From Planctomycetota bacterium (GTDB taxonomy: Bacteria; Planctomycetota; Phycisphaerae; WQYP01): a stretch of DNA of 22,674 nt. The translations under genes and the position numbers were made by a program. The notes under the pieces are model-generated. The model saw only the letters and a program-made list of their open reading frames with translations, did not search any database and had not been told where the DNA came from. Location: assembly GCA_021785155.1 (NCBI GenBank), contig JAJYGE010000558.1:1-22674 (forward strand), given 5' to 3'. Positions 14,641 through 22,674 of this stretch are shown in pieces (positions within the stretch are counted from its first letter, which is position 1; every line of letters starts with the position of its first letter).

Positions 14641-15873
14641 ATGCCACTACGTCCGTTTGTGACAGCGATTCTGTCCGTCACGTTGGCCGCGGCGGCATTC
14701 GTGACATCAGGATGCCAGAGTGCCAACTCCAATGTATCGGTTGGTAATATTCCCGCGCCGCCGGGCATAGGTTCAATTTCAGAAGCTCCCCCATTGGTGG
14801 CCTCCACCAGCAGTGCACCGGGCTATCCGGCAGTACCGGCGATTTTGCCTAAACCGGAAATTCTCGGCCCCGTGTATCCCGGCATCATTCCTTTGCCATC
14901 CCGGATGCGCGAACCATGGATTCGCGTACGCATTACGCAGGAATCCTCCACGCCACCATACATTAATCCGAATCTTTATCGCGGCACTGTAACCATTGCC
15001 CATTTGCCGGATGGCCGATATGCGGCCATTAACAGCCTGCCGATTGAAAGTTATCTGGCAGGTGTGTTATCACGGGAATTATACGGCGATTGGCTGCCGG
15101 CCACGTACCGCGCACAGGCCATCGCCGCGCGCACATACGCCCTGTATCAAATTGAAACATTTGGACGCACCCATGCCTGGGATGTCACAGGCGGCCAGAA
15201 TTCGCAAGTATACGGCGGAAAAAACGCTGAAACGCCCCGGGCGTGGAATGCGGTGCGGGCCACCACCGGCGACGTGATGGAAACGCGCACCCCGCAGAAC
15301 ACCGGCTTGTTTTGCGCATTTTATTCCGCGTGCAATGGCGGTGCATCGCAAAGTGCCGCGGACGCATGGGGAGATCCTTCCGTGCCTCCACTGGTAAACC
15401 GTGTATTTGGCCCTCTAGACGCCAATTGCCCTAAATTTACCTGGCCCACCATGACCTTAAGTCTAGCACAGGTAACACAGGCGGTAACCTGGTGGGGAGA
15501 GCAAAACAAGCTGCCTTATCTGGCGGAACTGGGCCCCATCGTGTCTGTGCGCATTACACAGCGAAATCCCGTCACCCGCCGCCCCATGATTATTACCCTC
15601 ACGGATGCCGCCGGTCATATCGGAAAAATGAGGGCCGAGGAATTCCGTCTCGCGCTGGCTTTGGACCCCATGCGAAACATTCCCGCCCCACCAAGCAGCT
15701 TTTTTAAAATACAAAACGACGGTAATAATATCGAACTGGTTGATGGCCATGGATTTGGCCATGGCATCGGTCTATCCCAATGGGGTGCACAAAGCCTGGC
15801 CCAACGCGGCTGGCGGGCGGAATCCATCCTTAGTATTTATTATCCCCGCTCCTGGATTCATAAGGAATGGTGA
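14641..15873 (+). CDS. SpoIID/LytB-family lytic transglycosylase-like lipoprotein
   Basis: A 410-residue lipoprotein: signal MPLRPFVTAILSVTLAAAAF with lipobox ending at Cys25, then a Pro/Ser/Ala-rich linker to about 90. The SpoIID domain follows: SYLAGVLSRELYGDW (catalytic-type Glu146), YRAQAIAARTYAL (157-169), FYSACNGG (228-234, the YxATxGG position) and HGFGHGIGLSQWGAQ (370-384, metal-binding His region). SpoIID cleaves denuded peptidoglycan in sporulating Firmicutes; homologues in non-sporulating bacteria are thought to remodel the wall at division. The start is ATG 14641, because GGAGG lies 10 bases before it; an upstream ATG at 14617 would put that site inside the gene. It follows the twin-alphaCTD gene by 43 bases, so the two are likely cotranscribed. 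Confidence 0.88.
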   Translation: MPLRPFVTAILSVTLAAAAFVTSGCQSANSNVSVGNIPAPPGIGSISEAPPLVASTSSAPGYPAVPAILPKPEILGPVYPGIIPLPSRMREPWIRVRITQESSTPPYINPNLYRGTVTIAHLPDGRYAAINSLPIESYLAGVLSRELYGDWLPATYRAQAIAARTYALYQIETFGRTHAWDVTGGQNSQVYGGKNAETPRAWNAVRATTGDVMETRTPQNTGLFCAFYSACNGGASQSAADAWGDPSVPPLVNRVFGPLDANCPKFTWPTMTLSLAQVTQAVTWWGEQNKLPYLAELGPIVSVRITQRNPVTRRPMIITLTDAAGHIGKMRAEEFRLALALDPMRNIPAPPSSFFKIQNDGNNIELVDGHGFGHGIGLSQWGAQSLAQRGWRAESILSIYYPRSWIHKEW

Positions 15874-16040
15874 GCGTTCGCCACGGTAGCGTCGGAAAAC
15901 AAACCATCCGGTAAGGCACCGCAACACAATGACTTTCGTTGATTCTACGCTATCTGAGCGGCCCGCGACGGCCATTCAGGCAGGATTAACCGCAGCTTGA
16001 GATACCAGTGGATGTCGGCGGAGCCGTTTTGAGTTCTTAC

Positions 16041-16961
16041 CTATTCTCCGCGATTCCCCTTACGCGTTGACCGCTGAAGTGAAGCATCGGGGTATTTCTT
16101 TTCAATGTAGCGTTGTAACCCGCTGCGCCAACCGGTCATGATGTCCATGCCCAGATGGCGCAACCGGGCGTTATCCAGAACGGAATAGTCTGGTCGCCGC
16201 GCCGGAGCGGCAAATTCATTACTGCTCACTGGCTCAATGGGATGGTCAATGCCGGCCAAAGTCAAAGTGGCCGACGCAAATTCATGCCAGGAGCATTGCC
16301 CGTGAGAAACCGCATGATACAAGCCGGGATCGGGCCGACGTTGCAACATAAGAATTAGCTGTCGGGCCAAATCATCTGTGGGCGTTGGTGCCACAATTTG
16401 ATCCGCGACCACGCGCATCGGCCTGGCCGCCCGGGCGGCGGCAATCATAGTGTCGACAAAATTCAGCCCACCTTTGAGTTTACATCCAGCCATGCCAAAT
16501 AATCCACAGGTTCGCACGACATATCCCATCGTCGGGGCATGGGTAAGGGTCATGCAATCGCCACCGAATCGCGTGAGGGCATAAATGCTTTTCGGATGGA
16601 CCGCCGCAGTTTCTGGAAGTGCTTTACATTCCGGCTGACCCTCCATGACATAATCGGTACCGATTTGAAACAAGAGTACATTGCGCTTTTGACATTCTAC
16701 GGCCAATCCGCGGACCGCAACGGTATTGACACGGTACGCCGTCTCCGCTTCGCTTTCGCATAAATCCACGTTATGAAAAGCGGCGGTGTTAATAACCGCA
16801 TCGGGTCGGTGTTGATCCAGAAAACCTGCAAATGCCGGAGTATTGCATATATCCAACTGGTCTCGCCCACGGACGGGAAGAACCGTGTAGCCAGCCTGCG
16901 GCAGTGCCTCCACCAGATCTGCTCCCAGTTGTCCTGTACTTCCCACAACCAAGACCCTCAT
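16041..16961 (-). CDS. RmlD-like dTDP-4-dehydrorhamnose reductase family protein
   Basis: A 306-residue extended short-chain dehydrogenase of the RmlD family, which reduces dTDP-4-keto-rhamnose to dTDP-rhamnose for surface glycans. It has the NAD(P)-binding GSTGQLG (7-13), INTAAFHNVDLCESE (57-71, typical AAYTxVDxAE region), QIGTDYVMEG (99-108, catalytic Thr102) and IYALTRFGG (126-134). The catalytic YxxxK is Tyr127 but Arg131 instead of Lys, an odd change in a normally invariant residue. C-terminal substrate-domain motifs (GLYHAVSHGQCSWHEFA, RPDYSVLDN) are kept, so the fold is intact. Start at ATG 16961 is firm: AGGAG lies 7 bases upstream. No other rml genes adjoin it; the O-antigen ligase-family gene near 3 kb may use the same glycan. 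Confidence 0.8.
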   Translation of the reverse strand: MRVLVVGSTGQLGADLVEALPQAGYTVLPVRGRDQLDICNTPAFAGFLDQHRPDAVINTAAFHNVDLCESEAETAYRVNTVAVRGLAVECQKRNVLLFQIGTDYVMEGQPECKALPETAAVHPKSIYALTRFGGDCMTLTHAPTMGYVVRTCGLFGMAGCKLKGGLNFVDTMIAAARAARPMRVVADQIVAPTPTDDLARQLILMLQRRPDPGLYHAVSHGQCSWHEFASATLTLAGIDHPIEPVSSNEFAAPARRPDYSVLDNARLRHLGMDIMTGWRSGLQRYIEKKYPDASLQRSTRKGNRGE

Positions 16962-17278
16962 GGTGCAACTCCTGAACCAAATGCCCCACATTCCAAGATC
17001 TTCAATGCATTTTACTCCCATTGGAACATGTCGGCGATCAGCGATGCTTGGGGCCAGTGCAAGGATAACTCCGTCGCATTCACAGAGTCTCGATCACAAT
17101 CGGGATGAAAACCCACGCCCGTTTAGCTGGTGCCCTGTTCCATCCGTAATTACGGGTTGGCGGAGGGCACTAGTTTGGCAGTGAAAAAACACAACGTTAA
17201 TCATGCACCGGCCCTTTATGAACAATCCGATTCTACAGACCACAATTCAATTTTCTGCGTGTCCCTGCTGTCCGGCGG
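16962..17278. other. 317-base non-coding stretch with a nested inverted repeat
   Basis: This lies between the stop of the 799-residue TPR protein gene and the start of the reductase gene, both on the minus strand. No reading frame here has both a ribosome-binding site and plausible composition. It contains the reductase ribosome-binding site (AGGAG) and the nested inverted repeat at 17127-17173; no clear -35/-10 pair is seen. Confidence 0.5.
17127..17173. repeat. 47-base nested inverted repeat
   Basis: Outer arms CTGGTGCCCT (17127-17136) and AGGGCACTAG (17164-17173) pair over 10 bp with one G-T wobble. Between them, framed by 7- and 8-base spacers, sits the perfect palindrome CCGTAATTACGG (17144-17155). 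No T run follows on either strand, so an ordinary intrinsic terminator is unlikely; an operator, an mRNA 3' structure or a mobile repeat are alternatives. Confidence 0.55.
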
Positions 17279-19678
17279 CTATCCCTTGGCGGGAGCGGTG
17301 GTCGGCTTTTTTACGGGTCCCAATGCGGCTTGCGCGGCGAGTTCCGCTGCCCAGGCGGAAGCGAGTTTATCTCTATCCGCATGGGCTAAAGCTGACAGCC
17401 GCTTTGCCGCCGCCGCCAGCGCCTCGGCCTGGTTGGATTTTTCAGCCACTGCCAGAACTCGCCAATAGGCTTCCATGCGCACCACGGTATGAGCAGAATC
17501 ACAGGCGGCATCCAAGGCTCTGGACAGATTCTTTGGAGCACCCGTCAGCGGTGCCCAGCGCGTCAACCAAGCCTGTGCATAATAATCATCAGGCGTATCC
17601 ATAACATTTAACAGGGCGGTAGTGATTTTTTTTCTTAGAGCTGCCACAGATTTAGCCTGATCGGCGGCCGAGGCACCGGGGTGGGCGGAACTTTCAATCC
17701 CGGATAGTTGGGGCAGACTGCGGGCCAGCACGCCAGCGGTCAGCATCTGCTGCCGCGCGGGAACGGTTGTCAGACCATGGGCTAAATTGGCCAGCGCCTG
17801 TGGATCGCCGGCACAAAAGCCATCAACATTAAAATAACCCGCATTCATTTCCTGGCCACCCAGGCCGGGAACGATTAAACCCTGTATGGCCAGAGGATTG
17901 GTAATGACTTCGATTTGCCCACCGAGGATTGAAATCGGATGGCGCAGAATCAGTTTCCGCAGTGCCCCCTGATCCACACGGTAGCGCACCGTAATGCCGC
18001 CCTGCGGTTCCAACCGCAGTACCGTCGGGTTGCTATCCACGGCATATACACCCAGCGCGGAATTATTGACCCCCTGAATACTTCCGGCCAGCGCGATATT
18101 CGTGGAAATAGCCGCATTTTGACCGACGGCAAGGGTATACGGAGAGGTATTGTAATAGTGTACGCGGATATACATCGGATCGCCGGTCGTTATAAAGCGA
18201 TTGGACCAGTCAGTGGTTACCAGGATAATCTTGCCGGGGTGGTCCGCCGCGTCCAGCATCAGCTTGGGATAACCGGCAACGGTCGCGCTGATGTCCTGAC
18301 TGGAAGCAGGCTTCGCAAGTGTAACGCCGAGAGCGGCTGCGGCCTGGGTTACATCCAGCGCCGGCAACGGCGGCAACGGTGCATCCCAGAGCCGCTGGAG
18401 AATTTTTGCAGCCTTTGCGGTCTGATGCGCGTCAGCCAAGATGCGCTCGATGCCCAACTGCGCATAGGGATCATCGCCCGCCATATTCAGATGCGTTAAT
18501 GCGGCGGCGCTAAAGCCTTGCCGCAATAATTGCCAGCCGCGCAGGCGGTCATATTCCGGCGCATCGGCGGGCAGTCTTTTTTTCAGCTCCGCCACCTGAT
18601 GGGCGATATCTTTCGGAAGCGTTGGACTATAAAAAAGGTCCAGCCACAATACGTCGGCCTGGAGCGAGGGATTCTTCGGATCGGTTTTCATCGCGGCAGC
18701 CAGACGATTATGGATACGTGCCAGCAAAGCTCTGGCTGTCGGTCCGGAGACAAACTTTCCGTGCGTGCGATACGTCAGCGCCATCATTAACACCGGCGTG
18801 GAGGGGTGCTTTAATCCCAGCAATTCTCCCATGTAGGCCTGATATTCATCATTTTGTCCGGAAATCGCCCAATAATCCGCAAGATTCGCCGCCAGCTCGG
18901 GCGAAATGCTTATGCGACGCTGCTGATATTGACGGATGGCCGCATTCGCCCATGCCGCGGCCTGCCGGTAGTCATGGGCATCGGCCAGAATTTCCGAAAC
19001 TGCGGAAAGTGCATCAGGTTGATAGGGGTCCGCCCGCAGCGCATGTAACAACGCATAAAGCCGCTGCGTCACCGGTGCATTTTCCGCAGCCAGTGTTCGG
19101 GCCAGGGACTGCCAGGCGGCTAAATTGGCGGCATTGAGTCGAACGGCCCGAATGTACATATCTGCAGCGGCGGCTTTGCGCCCCTGGGCCTCAAGTAACC
19201 CACCGATGCGCTGCGCCATGGCACTGCGAACCTGATCATTAAAGGTTTTATGTATCAAAACCGTGCGATATACGGATATGCGGCCAAGCACGGTTTGCCG
19301 TACTGCTGCAATCGCATCGAAAAGCTGAACCTGAGCCGTAAGATCATCGGGTTTCAGATTTACCAATTCTTGAAGCACCTTGGCCCGCAGCGCATCATCA
19401 CCATTGGTTTGTGCGGCTTCGGCCAACAATCGCAAGACGGTCGCGGATTGCCCATCAATTTGCCGTGCCGCCGCCAGTAAGGTCAGAGCCTGTCTCGCCG
19501 CTATATTTGCGGGCAAATTGAGATCACGGCTGGCCGTGCGAGCATCATCGACGAGTTGGGCCGCCAACAGATGCTGCGCCGATCCCCTTCCTTGTGCGTG
19601 AACCATGGCAGGCAGGCTGGCGGGCGAACAAGCTGCCAGCATCAGGATTATTACTCTTCTCCGGAGGTGGTAAATCAT
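17279..19678 (-). CDS. Large exported TPR-repeat protein, unknown function
   Basis: A 799-residue protein starting MIYHLRRRVIILMLAAC. The N-terminus is a signal: LAAC is a lipobox (Cys17), though cleavage after VHA a little later is also possible. Residues about 30-430 are Ala-rich tandem helical hairpins of TPR type (SATVLRLLAEAAQTNGDDAL, LAAWQSLARTLAAENAPVTQ, YRQAAAWANAAIRQYQQRRI). About 480-610 is beta-rich (IILVTTDWSNRFITTGDPMY and onward) like an Ig or beta-sandwich domain, and 640-785 is helical, HEAT-like, with a Lys/Pro/Ala tail. It is probably periplasmic or membrane-anchored scaffolding. Start ATG 19678 has AAAGGG 8 bases upstream; a TTG just before it is less likely. No family is recognised. 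It stands alone, with non-coding stretches on both sides. Confidence 0.75.
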   Translation of the reverse strand: MIYHLRRRVIILMLAACSPASLPAMVHAQGRGSAQHLLAAQLVDDARTASRDLNLPANIAARQALTLLAAARQIDGQSATVLRLLAEAAQTNGDDALRAKVLQELVNLKPDDLTAQVQLFDAIAAVRQTVLGRISVYRTVLIHKTFNDQVRSAMAQRIGGLLEAQGRKAAAADMYIRAVRLNAANLAAWQSLARTLAAENAPVTQRLYALLHALRADPYQPDALSAVSEILADAHDYRQAAAWANAAIRQYQQRRISISPELAANLADYWAISGQNDEYQAYMGELLGLKHPSTPVLMMALTYRTHGKFVSGPTARALLARIHNRLAAAMKTDPKNPSLQADVLWLDLFYSPTLPKDIAHQVAELKKRLPADAPEYDRLRGWQLLRQGFSAAALTHLNMAGDDPYAQLGIERILADAHQTAKAAKILQRLWDAPLPPLPALDVTQAAAALGVTLAKPASSQDISATVAGYPKLMLDAADHPGKIILVTTDWSNRFITTGDPMYIRVHYYNTSPYTLAVGQNAAISTNIALAGSIQGVNNSALGVYAVDSNPTVLRLEPQGGITVRYRVDQGALRKLILRHPISILGGQIEVITNPLAIQGLIVPGLGGQEMNAGYFNVDGFCAGDPQALANLAHGLTTVPARQQMLTAGVLARSLPQLSGIESSAHPGASAADQAKSVAALRKKITTALLNVMDTPDDYYAQAWLTRWAPLTGAPKNLSRALDAACDSAHTVVRMEAYWRVLAVAEKSNQAEALAAAAKRLSALAHADRDKLASAWAAELAAQAALGPVKKPTTAPAKG

Positions 19679-20281
19679 CAATGCACACCCTTTTTAACCG
19701 CTTTATATTTCCGTCATCATCCCCGGACGCGTGCGCTTGAGTATGGCGCACAGGCAGTCAATTTTGGCCCTTCAGCGCTTCCAGACCGTGACGGAAGTCC
19801 ATGCGTTATATCGGTCAATTTGTCCAAGGTCAATCCTGCAAGCCCTTATCACCAGAATTTTCACCCGTCGGTACACCATGATTACCCTTTCCGAGCATCG
19901 GCATCAGGTCCAATAACATGGTTTAGAGTCCCATTGCAGACGTTTCCCGTGTCTGGAGAGTTATACTCCGCCCGCCATCCTATGGGACGAGTTGCTTCTG
20001 CGGCCCAGTGTACCGCAGGCACCTTGCGTGCATCGGCATGGGATACCAGCAGGCCGGGTTGCGGCATCTTTGGGCGTTAGGGGTGCTCTTCCCACCTTCG
20101 GAAAAATGCGATTACTTACCACTTTCTCAACACCGACGACTGCCGCGTAAAACGCGCGGTGCAAGCACACGCGGCTAAAAGGGGATGGGGTGTCCCGGTA
20201 CGCTGGTTCGGATGTATTGCCACACTGCGGCAACCTGCAGTCAGCTTGGCCGTTATCACCCGAATGGCAAGCCGCGAGAAT

Positions 20282-20342
20282 GCTGGTGGATAAATATCCG
20301 AAACCTCCAGCGAAACGCCATTTACGACGGTTGTGGACAACC
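20282..20342. promoter_or_regulatory. Cluster of inverted repeats upstream of dnaB
   Basis: GGATA-AA-TATCC (20288-20299) is flanked by GCTGG (20282-20286) and CCAGC (20307-20311), making a nested structure. GGTTGT-GG-ACAACC (20329-20342) is a second perfect inverted repeat. Sequences one base away from the DnaA box (GGTGGATAA at 20285, TGTGGACAA at 20332) fall inside them in the same orientation. This could be regulatory DNA for dnaB or a structured RNA; neither is shown. Confidence 0.35.
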
Positions 20343-20373
20343 TGTCGGCAGATTTTTAGTTCACCGTCGTGCA

Positions 20374-20403
20374 TTGCCGGGGCAATCACGGTAAAGTTAT
20401 TCT
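20374..20403 (+). promoter_or_regulatory. Possible dnaB promoter
   Basis: TTGCCG (20374-20379) and TATTCT (20398-20403) are 18 bases apart, each 4 of 6 against consensus. The -35 box is half of a perfect inverted repeat TTGCC-GG-GGCAA (20374-20385). Weak on sequence, but at the expected distance from dnaB. Confidence 0.3.
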
Positions 20404-20465
20404 GAAAGGCGCGATTGTCACGACAGCCTGCTTGGACATTGTTGGAGAGAAGCGGAACAGAAACT

Positions 20466-21881
20466 ATGGATGAAGCCACAACAACCGCCCGTCCCCGTCC
20501 GCGTGATATGCCGCTGGCACCGGTGCCGCAAGGCATCACCGAACGCACGCCACCGCATGATTCCGCAGCAGAAATGGCATTGTTGGGATCCATGCTGTTA
20601 GATCCGTCAAGCATCGGTGATCTCTGCGCGATCATCGAATCCGGGAATGCTTTTTTCAGTCGACAGAATCAGATACTCTTTGAAGGTATTCTTGATTTAT
20701 TTCAAGCCAGTACCGCAGTGGATGGCGTCACACTGACACATAAGCTCAAACAAAAGGGCCTCTACGAAGCGGCCGGCGGATTTGATTATCTTGAGCAATT
20801 GGTCAATTGTGTACCCAGCGCCGCCAACGCGATTTCCTACGCCCAGATTGTCCGCGACAAAGCGCTGCTGCGACGACTCATCAGCGCATGTTCGCAAACC
20901 CTGGAATCCTGCTATGACAATTCCGAAGAGGCGGCGGTGATTCTAGACCGCAGTGAACGCGCCATTTTTGAAGTTGCGCAATTAAAAGTTACCGGCCAGC
21001 CGGTGTCACTTACCGAGGTGTTGCACGAAACATTTGAAATGTTGGATCGCAACACCGGCAACACCATTACCGGTGTGCCGACAGGTTATGTGGAATTGGA
21101 CAATCTTACCAGCGGCCTGCAACGCGGGGAAATGATTGTTCTTGCGGCACGTCCGAGCGTGGGAAAAACCGCTTTAGCCATGAATATTGTGGAACATGTC
21201 GGGGTCGATCTGAAAAAGCCGGTGGCGGTGTTTTCGCTGGAAATGTCCAAGCAGCAACTCGCCCAGCGTATGCTCTGTTCCCGCAGCGGCGTGGACTCGC
21301 AAAATCTCCGTCGCAATATGTTGGCACGGGAAGATCGCAACCGCTTAAGCATGGCGGTGGGGGAATTATCCGAGGGCAATATCTATATTGATGATACGCC
21401 CGCATTGTCCATTCTGAACTTGCGCACCAAGGCCCGAAGATTGTTAAGCCAGCAGCGTATTGAGCTGGTGGTCATTGACTATCTGCAATTAATGGAAGCG
21501 CCACGCGAGGAAAATCGCCAGCAGCAGATCAGTTCGATCAGCCGGGGCATCAAGGCGCTGGCCCGCGAATTAAATTGCCCGGTCATGTGCCTCTCGCAGT
21601 TAAACCGCGCCTCGGAAAGTGAGAACCGCCTGCCCCGCACCAGCGATCTGCGCGAGTCGGGCAGCATCGAACAGGATGCCGATGTGGTCATGCTTCTGCA
21701 CCGCGAAGCGGTCATGCACCGGGGCGATCAGGAATGGGCGCAGACCAATCCGGATAAGATTAACGAGGCCCAACTCATTATAGCCAAGCAGCGCAACGGC
21801 CCGTGCGATAATGTCCGTCTGACATTTATCGCCGCCAACACGCGCTTCGAGACGTATCATGCAGGGTCAGAATTTCAGTGA
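20466..21881 (+). CDS. dnaB: Replicative DNA helicase DnaB
   Basis: A 471-residue hexameric 5'-3' helicase that unwinds DNA at the replication fork and recruits primase. The N-terminal domain begins PPHDSAAEMALLGSMLLDP (29-47). The RecA-like domain has GVPTGYVELDNLTSGLQRGEM, Walker A ARPSVGKT (228-235), FSLEM with catalytic Glu259, Walker B VVIDYLQL (335-342), CLSQLNR (375-381) and the RTSDLRESGSIEQDADVVML block (391-410). No intein interrupts these motifs, although DnaB is a frequent intein site. The start is uncertain: ATG 20466 gives a normal N-terminus but has only a GGA 11 bases before it, while a TTG at 20415 has AAAGG 5 bases upstream and would add 17 residues. The common neighbours rplI and ssb are absent; thiG converges from the right. 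Confidence 0.96.
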   Translation: MDEATTTARPRPRDMPLAPVPQGITERTPPHDSAAEMALLGSMLLDPSSIGDLCAIIESGNAFFSRQNQILFEGILDLFQASTAVDGVTLTHKLKQKGLYEAAGGFDYLEQLVNCVPSAANAISYAQIVRDKALLRRLISACSQTLESCYDNSEEAAVILDRSERAIFEVAQLKVTGQPVSLTEVLHETFEMLDRNTGNTITGVPTGYVELDNLTSGLQRGEMIVLAARPSVGKTALAMNIVEHVGVDLKKPVAVFSLEMSKQQLAQRMLCSRSGVDSQNLRRNMLAREDRNRLSMAVGELSEGNIYIDDTPALSILNLRTKARRLLSQQRIELVVIDYLQLMEAPREENRQQQISSISRGIKALARELNCPVMCLSQLNRASESENRLPRTSDLRESGSIEQDADVVMLLHREAVMHRGDQEWAQTNPDKINEAQLIIAKQRNGPCDNVRLTFIAANTRFETYHAGSEFQ

Positions 21882-21976
21882 CGCTTTTTAACACGATCTC
21901 AATTCCCTCCCCTATTAACGCAAGGCGCGGCTCTTATTGGCACCACAGCATTTATCGGGCGCAGGCGCATGATGGT

Positions 21977-22674
21977 TCAACCGTTGATCCGGCCTTCCCA
22001 GGGACTGCTGGCGGTAGCATAAAGCTTGCGCGGAATTCGTCCCGCCGCATACGCCAGGCGCCCGGACTCGGTGGCCAACATCATGGCGCGGGCCATTTTG
22101 ACCGGCTCCCGCGCTGCGGCGATGGCGGTATTCAGCAGTATGCCATCCACGCCTAATTCCATAGCCGCCGTCACATCACTGGCGGTACCGACCCCGGCAT
22201 CCACAATCACCGGATACGCGGGATCACCATCCTTGAGTTCTTCGAGAATAATACGCATAGCGTTGGGATTCAGGACGCCCTGGCCGGATCCGATCGGCGA
22301 ACCCGCCGGCATGACCGCAGCCGCACCGGCTTCTTTGATGCGTTTGCAGAGCATGACATCATCCGAACAATAGACCAGTACGTGGAAGCCATCCTGGACG
22401 AGACTTTTCAGTGCTTCAAGCGTTCCGACAGGCTCGGGTAAAAGCGTTTTGGTATCGCCCAGACATTCCAGCTTCACCCAATCCGCGCCACGATACCCTG
22501 AATCCTTGAGCATCTCACGGCCCAATTGCGCCACACGCACCACTTCCTGGGCGTTAAAGCAGCCGGCGGTGTTGGGCAGAAGAATATATTTGCGCGGATC
22601 AATAAAATCCAAAATGTTCCGCCCGGAATTTTTATCCACCAGCCGTTCACGGCGTACCGCTACCGTGACAACCT
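21977..22674 (-). CDS. thiG: Thiazole synthase ThiG, N-terminus cut by window edge
   Basis: ThiG condenses 1-deoxyxylulose-5-phosphate, dehydroglycine and ThiS-thiocarboxylate sulfur into the thiazole half of thiamine. The visible 232 residues include [19 protein letters not shown], the Schiff-base lysine in [41 protein letters not shown] and the phosphate-binding [20 protein letters not shown] followed by [12 protein letters not shown], all at normal spacing for this (beta/alpha)8 barrel. A GTG at 22639 could be mistaken for a start, but the frame continues upstream to the edge and reads [17 protein letters not shown], matching the N-terminal strand of the family, so the gene begins outside the window. 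Its partners, such as thiS, would lie beyond the right edge if clustered. Confidence 0.93.
   Translation of the reverse strand, partial: VVTVAVRRERLVDKNSGRNILDFIDPRKYILLPNTAGCFNAQEVVRVAQLGREMLKDSGYRGADWVKLECLGDTKTLLPEPVGTLEALKSLVQDGFHVLVYCSDDVMLCKRIKEAGAAAVMPAGSPIGSGQGVLNPNAMRIILEELKDGDPAYPVIVDAGVGTASDVTAAMELGVDGILLNTAIAAAREPVKMARAMMLATESGRLAYAAGRIPRKLYATASSPWEGRING

Larger units (their letters stand above)
19679..20465. other. 787-base stretch with no recognisable gene upstream of dnaB
   Basis: It separates the divergent TPR-protein and dnaB genes. Reading frames exist on both strands, but none combines a ribosome-binding site with credible protein composition, and some only shadow the dnaB start. 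I looked for RNase P, tmRNA, SRP RNA and tRNA signatures and saw none. The right-hand part is rich in inverted repeats (20288-20299, 20329-20342, 20374-20385). A 10-base word GCATCGGCAT occurs twice (19895, 20030). Confidence 0.45.

Noticed and set aside
20285..20340. DnaA-box-like sequences suggesting a replication origin near dnaB
   Set aside because: Only two 8-of-9 matches; similar single matches occur elsewhere in the window, including inside thiG and near 1050, and no A+T-rich unwinding region or dnaA gene is present.
19961..20635. 224-codon minus-strand frame across the dnaB start
   Set aside because: Antisense shadow of dnaB plus non-coding DNA, with no ribosome-binding site or recognisable motif.
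1..22674. Defence, phage, transposon, CRISPR or secondary-metabolite system
   Set aside because: No transposase, integrase, nuclease-helicase set, spaced direct repeats, tRNA attachment site or biosynthetic enzyme cluster was found; gene content is housekeeping, envelope and transport.

Overview
The window looks like a chromosomal segment of a Gram-negative-type bacterium of moderate G+C content, most likely a planctomycete (Planctomycetota, perhaps the Phycisphaerae side). The main clue is a protein joining TPR repeats to two RNA polymerase alpha C-terminal domains, an architecture I associate with planctomycetes. Abundant TPR lipoproteins, a lipoprotein form of SpoIID, an LpxH-like phosphoesterase and an O-antigen ligase fit a diderm envelope. 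The assignment is inference; there is no rRNA in the window.

Layout. 1-3629 is a minus-strand envelope block: a cut-off TPR lipoprotein, a tiny lipoprotein with its own promoter and palindrome, an LpxH-like metallophosphoesterase and an O-antigen ligase-family membrane protein. The ligase diverges from a plus-strand tRNA CCA-adding enzyme (3724-4986). A small one-helix membrane protein (minus) then diverges from a MarR repressor-EmrB/QacA drug exporter operon (5265-7450). Convergent to the exporter are a beta-phosphoglucomutase-like HAD phosphatase and a large amino-acid permease fused to a universal-stress domain. The permease diverges from an NhaD/CitMHS-type antiporter followed closely by pabB (folate pathway). 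Next come the TPR/twin-alphaCTD protein with a near-consensus promoter and a SpoIID-like lipoprotein, probably one transcript. An RmlD-like sugar-nucleotide reductase and a 799-residue exported TPR protein lie on the minus strand. A 787-base gap with no recognisable gene precedes dnaB, and the window ends in thiG (minus, N-terminus cut by the right edge).

No mobile element, CRISPR array, tRNA or rRNA was found, and no clear defence or biosynthetic cluster. Most genes are housekeeping or envelope functions in short, often divergent, units. The most unusual content is regulatory: the freestanding twin alphaCTD protein, two genes whose promoter -10 boxes sit exactly 7 bases before an ATG with no ribosome-binding site (probable leaderless mRNAs), a palindrome in the MarR promoter, a 47-base nested inverted repeat upstream of the reductase gene, and two mutually exclusive hairpins between convergent genes.
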